From Mayamaea pseudoterrestris (taxonomy: Eukaryota > Bacillariophyta > Bacillariophyceae > Sellaphorales > Sellaphoraceae): a stretch of 64,000 nt of DNA. Made by a program: the position numbers and the translations under genes. The DNA lies in assembly GCA_027923505.1 (NCBI GenBank), contig BROI01000009.1:744001-808000 (forward strand), read 5' to 3'. The notes beneath the pieces are model-generated. The model was not told where the DNA came from. It made no database searches and saw nothing but the letters and a program-made list of their open reading frames with translations. Positions 61,357 through 64,000 of this stretch are shown piece by piece; within the stretch, counting starts at the first letter, position 1, and every line of letters starts with the position of its first letter.

Positions 61357-62159
61357 TTATTCAATTTGCCCACCTTTCAAAACAAGTATATGCCTATGGT
61401 TGATGTGAGGTAAAGATTGAAGATGAGGAGGATTCTTCCAATGCAAAAAGTCGCGAACGTCCTGTAGACGAGAGCGTAGCTCCATTTCTGCGTCAGCGAC
61501 ATCGTCCTCTGTGCAGTCTTCACCCAGTTTCCATCTTTTTGCATAAAGAAGTGACAAGCGTGAGCGAAGGTGATTGCCGTGAGACAACGCCTGATTAGCA
61601 CAATTTTTGCCGCAAGTTCATCATCTTGTCAGAAGTATGCAGCATAAGCTCGTCACATTCCCACTTACAAAATCCAGTGGCATACATTTTCGCCAACATG
61701 ATACGAAAAGGAGTTTTCCGCTAATACCTTCAAGGGTTGAGTGGACGATGGCCGAGGTACGTGCAAGAGTCCGTCATCTGCAACTGTCGGCACCAACCCA
61801 AACTTTTCGTAAAGTATGAAATCGTACATTGTCCTGTATTCTTTCAATACTCTTATCATGTGCAATTCATAAAGGTTTTGATGCTTCTTGGACCGCTTTA
61901 GTGCGTCAAGTTGATTGGTACTGACAATGCTTTGCAATTCGCTCCAGGTTGGCGGAGGGACTTCCTTGTATTCGGCACCATGCATCTGGGTGGTGCTACT
62001 GCGCTGCCAACTGACGACTTGAACAAGATGCTTGATATTCAAAGCAGCATATATCATCGGAACGTTAAAGACCTGAAAGCCTGATGATATTTCTATTCTA
62101 GGAAAGAGCACAGTGAAGGCAGCCATGATTTGACTTCTGCGGCCGGCGCCGAGGACCAT
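61357..62159 (-). CDS. DUF3605-like protein with two apparent frameshifts near 61605-61670
   Basis: The N-terminal frame runs from about 62159 (ATG) to HWIL at 61665. It contains PTWSELQSIVSTNQLDALKR, LYELHMIRVLKEYRTMYDFI and LKVLAENSFSYHVGENVCHW, the pattern of the DUF3605 family. The next stretch, CKWECDELMLHTSDKMMNLR, is one base out of frame. The end, ALSHGNHLRSRLSLLYAKRW to NPPHLQSLPHINHRHILVLK (61587-61357), is shifted by one more. Removing one base at each of two short T and A runs (TTTT, AAAAA) would restore one frame. A canonical 78-bp GTAAGT...TCAG intron exists here, but joining it gives the wrong phase. So this is either a decaying gene or consensus errors. The function of the family is unknown. 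Confidence 0.5.
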
Positions 62160-62451
62160 GTTGATGGATGTCCCTGCAGATGGTACGTGATACGTCACCG
62201 GGAGAACTAGCTCCTATTAGGGATGCCTTGTAGCGTTGTTTGTTTAAATTCCTTGCAAGATACTGTAGTTGCGTGCCGTGAAGGACGGAAGTGCCTGCAC
62301 ATGCAAGATTTGCGACGCGACGGAAAATGATCACCTGTCGGAGCGCAACTGAATCTGTCATAGCGGTAATCAGTCATTCGCGGCCCGCGCCGCTGCGCGC
62401 GATTTTGTCAATCCAAAAAAAAACGATCATCCGACATCCGACGGCGCAACC
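62160..62451. other. 292-bp divergent promoter region
   Basis: Between the DUF3605-like gene (-) and the glycosyltransferase gene (+). An A8 run precedes the glycosyltransferase start. No other feature recognised. Confidence 0.3.
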
Positions 62452-63816
62452 ATGGTGCAGGTCCATCGCCTCGCGACGCCCCGCAGTCGCACCAAGCCTC
62501 ATCTTGTATTGAATGGAACCAAAATACTTTGTGGCGTGATCGTTCTGATTTGCGTCATTCTCTTCATCGAAACGTCAACAAGCACGACGAGTCGACCTGA
62601 TGCTGCAGCTCGATCGTCCTTACTGCAGCTTCGCACGAAGAACGCCGATGACGTCTCGCAAAAGAAGGGATTAGCTACAGTTGCTTTTGCTGTAAGCATT
62701 ACCGGATGTGGTTCTGATCCGATCACGGAAGGAGCTGCAGTATTAATGCACTCCATTCATCGAGCATCAGTGCTCGGATCGCTTGGCGGAAAGTACGACT
62801 ACGACTTGTTTGCCATTTACCACCCGCAGGCTGCAGAATGTGCAAAGCCACTACAGAAGCTTGGGTGGAAATTGCTTGAAAGAGATGTTTTTGTAAAGGT
62901 TAGCGACATTAAAGGAGACTATCTGCGCGAAAAGATTGAATCAAATGGATGCTGTGGAGAAAAGGAACTGATCAAGCTTGAAGCGTATACGCTCACCGAC
63001 TATCCCATTGTCGTACACCTTGATCTTGATGTATTGGTATTAAAGCCCATGGATGACGTCTTTGACATGATGCTGGCGACAGAGCCAGTCGATGCGGCCC
63101 AATACTCGGACGTTTTGATGCAGTATCCACCGCAAACAACGCCTGCTCGCATCAACGCCTTCTTCACCTACGACTACAATATGGTCAGTCCTCACACGGT
63201 GCATAAACCAGTACAAGGAGGTCTGATCATTCTTCGTCCCGATTTGCACGTTTACGAGGAATTTCGGCAGATTGTTTTGGAAGGTGACTTTCGCTCGAGC
63301 CAAGGCTCAAACGGCTCTGGATGGGGCGGCAAAGTTGGGCCGTTTCACGGATCCATGACTTTTCAAGGCATTGTTCCATACTACTACAATGTTTTGCACG
63401 AGGGAAAGGAATCACTAGTTTTGAATCGCTGCGTCTACAACCAAATGTGTGACAATCCACGCGACCGTCCGACTAAAAACGATATCGTTTCCGGAACATG
63501 TCGAACGGGAGAAGCAGAATGCGAGGATTGTCGGTCTCGGCCGCTCGAGGACGTAGTGACGACGCATTTTACACTCTGCCAAAAGCCATGGTGGTGTCTT
63601 CCCCATACACAGGATGCGATACAGCACCGACTCTGTCAGAAGCTGACACGCGAATGGTATCGGGTGCGTTCTGAAATGGAACAGTCATGGGGTCGGTCTG
63701 GTCAAGGTGCAGGCAACTATATGCAGGATATTTTCTTTGGATATTGCCAGCACAGTGGCCACCAAGGGTACACACCTATTGGCGAACCATATGGAGCTGT
63801 CAGCAGCAAATTGTAA
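62452..63816 (+). CDS. GT8-like glycosyltransferase, type II membrane protein
   Basis: Single exon, 454 aa, ATG at 62452. A single N-terminal hydrophobic segment at about 25-39 (ILCGVIVLICVILFI) fits a Golgi type II membrane protein. The catalytic domain begins VAFAVSITGCGSDPITEGAA. A donor-binding DxD motif is in YPIVVHLDLDVLVLKPMDDV, with the acceptor-site block VKPVQGGLIILRPDLHVYEE. The C-terminal part has many Cys (CRTGEAECEDCRSRP, CQKPWWCLP), probably disulfides. GT8 enzymes add sugars from nucleotide sugars (glycogenin, galactinol synthase and related). The acceptor is unknown. The gene is close to the right edge but complete. Confidence 0.8.
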   Translation: MVQVHRLATPRSRTKPHLVLNGTKILCGVIVLICVILFIETSTSTTSRPDAAARSSLLQLRTKNADDVSQKKGLATVAFAVSITGCGSDPITEGAAVLMHSIHRASVLGSLGGKYDYDLFAIYHPQAAECAKPLQKLGWKLLERDVFVKVSDIKGDYLREKIESNGCCGEKELIKLEAYTLTDYPIVVHLDLDVLVLKPMDDVFDMMLATEPVDAAQYSDVLMQYPPQTTPARINAFFTYDYNMVSPHTVHKPVQGGLIILRPDLHVYEEFRQIVLEGDFRSSQGSNGSGWGGKVGPFHGSMTFQGIVPYYYNVLHEGKESLVLNRCVYNQMCDNPRDRPTKNDIVSGTCRTGEAECEDCRSRPLEDVVTTHFTLCQKPWWCLPHTQDAIQHRLCQKLTREWYRVRSEMEQSWGRSGQGAGNYMQDIFFGYCQHSGHQGYTPIGEPYGAVSSKL

Positions 63817-64000
63817 TTGATGGTATTGCAACACTTGTTATACGCGAGCCAGGCAGAAACGGCGCCGATGAAGCACAACCTAAAGCATCCAACGTGTTTT
63901 CGCACTGCTTAAAGGTGCTTAATGACCGTCGACTACGACCAGACATTTGAGCCCTGTCTCGTTTCAGTTGCCATTTGGAAATAATATCCACGGCGACTGC
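63817..64000. other. Right edge, non-coding
   Basis: 184 bp after the glycosyltransferase stop. No supported gene. Confidence 0.3.

Noticed and set aside
61605-61682. A 78-bp intron (GTAAGT to TCAG) in the DUF3605-like gene
   Set aside because: Canonical ends, but splicing gives a phase that destroys the conserved C-terminal segment; the intermediate sequence itself looks coding.

Overview
This window reads as nuclear DNA of a diatom or very close relative. The clearest clues are the N-terminal half of a receptor-type guanylate-cyclase-like protein of a family I know from diatoms (left edge), a Cys/His protein family that is expanded in diatoms (35348-36052), a plastid-type presequence with an aromatic residue after the predicted signal cleavage site (9928-10674), an NTT-type nucleotide transporter, FTR1 and CTR metal permeases, and several kinesin-light-chain-like TPR proteins. 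Genes are tightly packed on both strands. Introns are few and short (about 67-129 bp, GT-AG), and most genes have none. No rRNA, tRNA, prokaryotic operon or virus-like element was recognised.

Layout. 1-5.2 kb: partial receptor-cyclase-like gene (-), a small probably mitochondrial protein (+), an unknown helical protein (-), RTF2 (+). 5.7-12 kb: large TPR protein (+), PP6 catalytic subunit (+), a DnaJ-type zinc-finger plastid protein (-), a bZIP factor (-). 12.5-24.5 kb: mitochondrial uL1 (+), TMF-like golgin (+), VOC/glyoxalase-fold protein (-), RRM protein (+), SRP68 (-), NTT nucleotide transporter with an apparent frameshift (+). 24.6-38 kb: APC8/CDC23 (-), membrane PP2C (+), FTR1 iron permease (+), SNU23/ZMAT2 (-), a SAM methyltransferase (+), an F-box/SNF2 ATPase (-), the diatom Cys/His protein (+), mitochondrial tRNA 2-thiouridylase (-).

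38.0-58.2 kb is the most striking part: a 10,090-bp head-to-tail duplication (38028-48117 and 48118-58207) that looks identical base for base wherever I compared it. Each unit carries a GOS1-type SNARE (-), a predicted 2OG-oxygenase/CTR copper-transporter fusion (+), a TPR protein (+) and PARN deadenylase (-). The right breakpoint lies inside a copper P1B-ATPase gene. The first unit therefore ends with a 204-residue ATPase fragment carrying only the metal-binding head, and the complete five-exon ATPase follows the second unit (57597-61316). The left breakpoint lies within 3 bp of the edge of an array of 42-bp repeats. Related arrays occur at three independent places, always in the same orientation relative to the gene they precede (PP6, 2-thiouridylase, PARN), and many units carry a TGACGYA core.

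61.3-64 kb: a DUF3605-like gene with two apparent frameshifts (-) and a GT8-like type II membrane glycosyltransferase (+).

The copper importer fusion and the copper exporter suggest a local copper-handling neighbourhood, with the importer now present twice. Whether the duplication is real or an assembly artefact is the first thing to settle.
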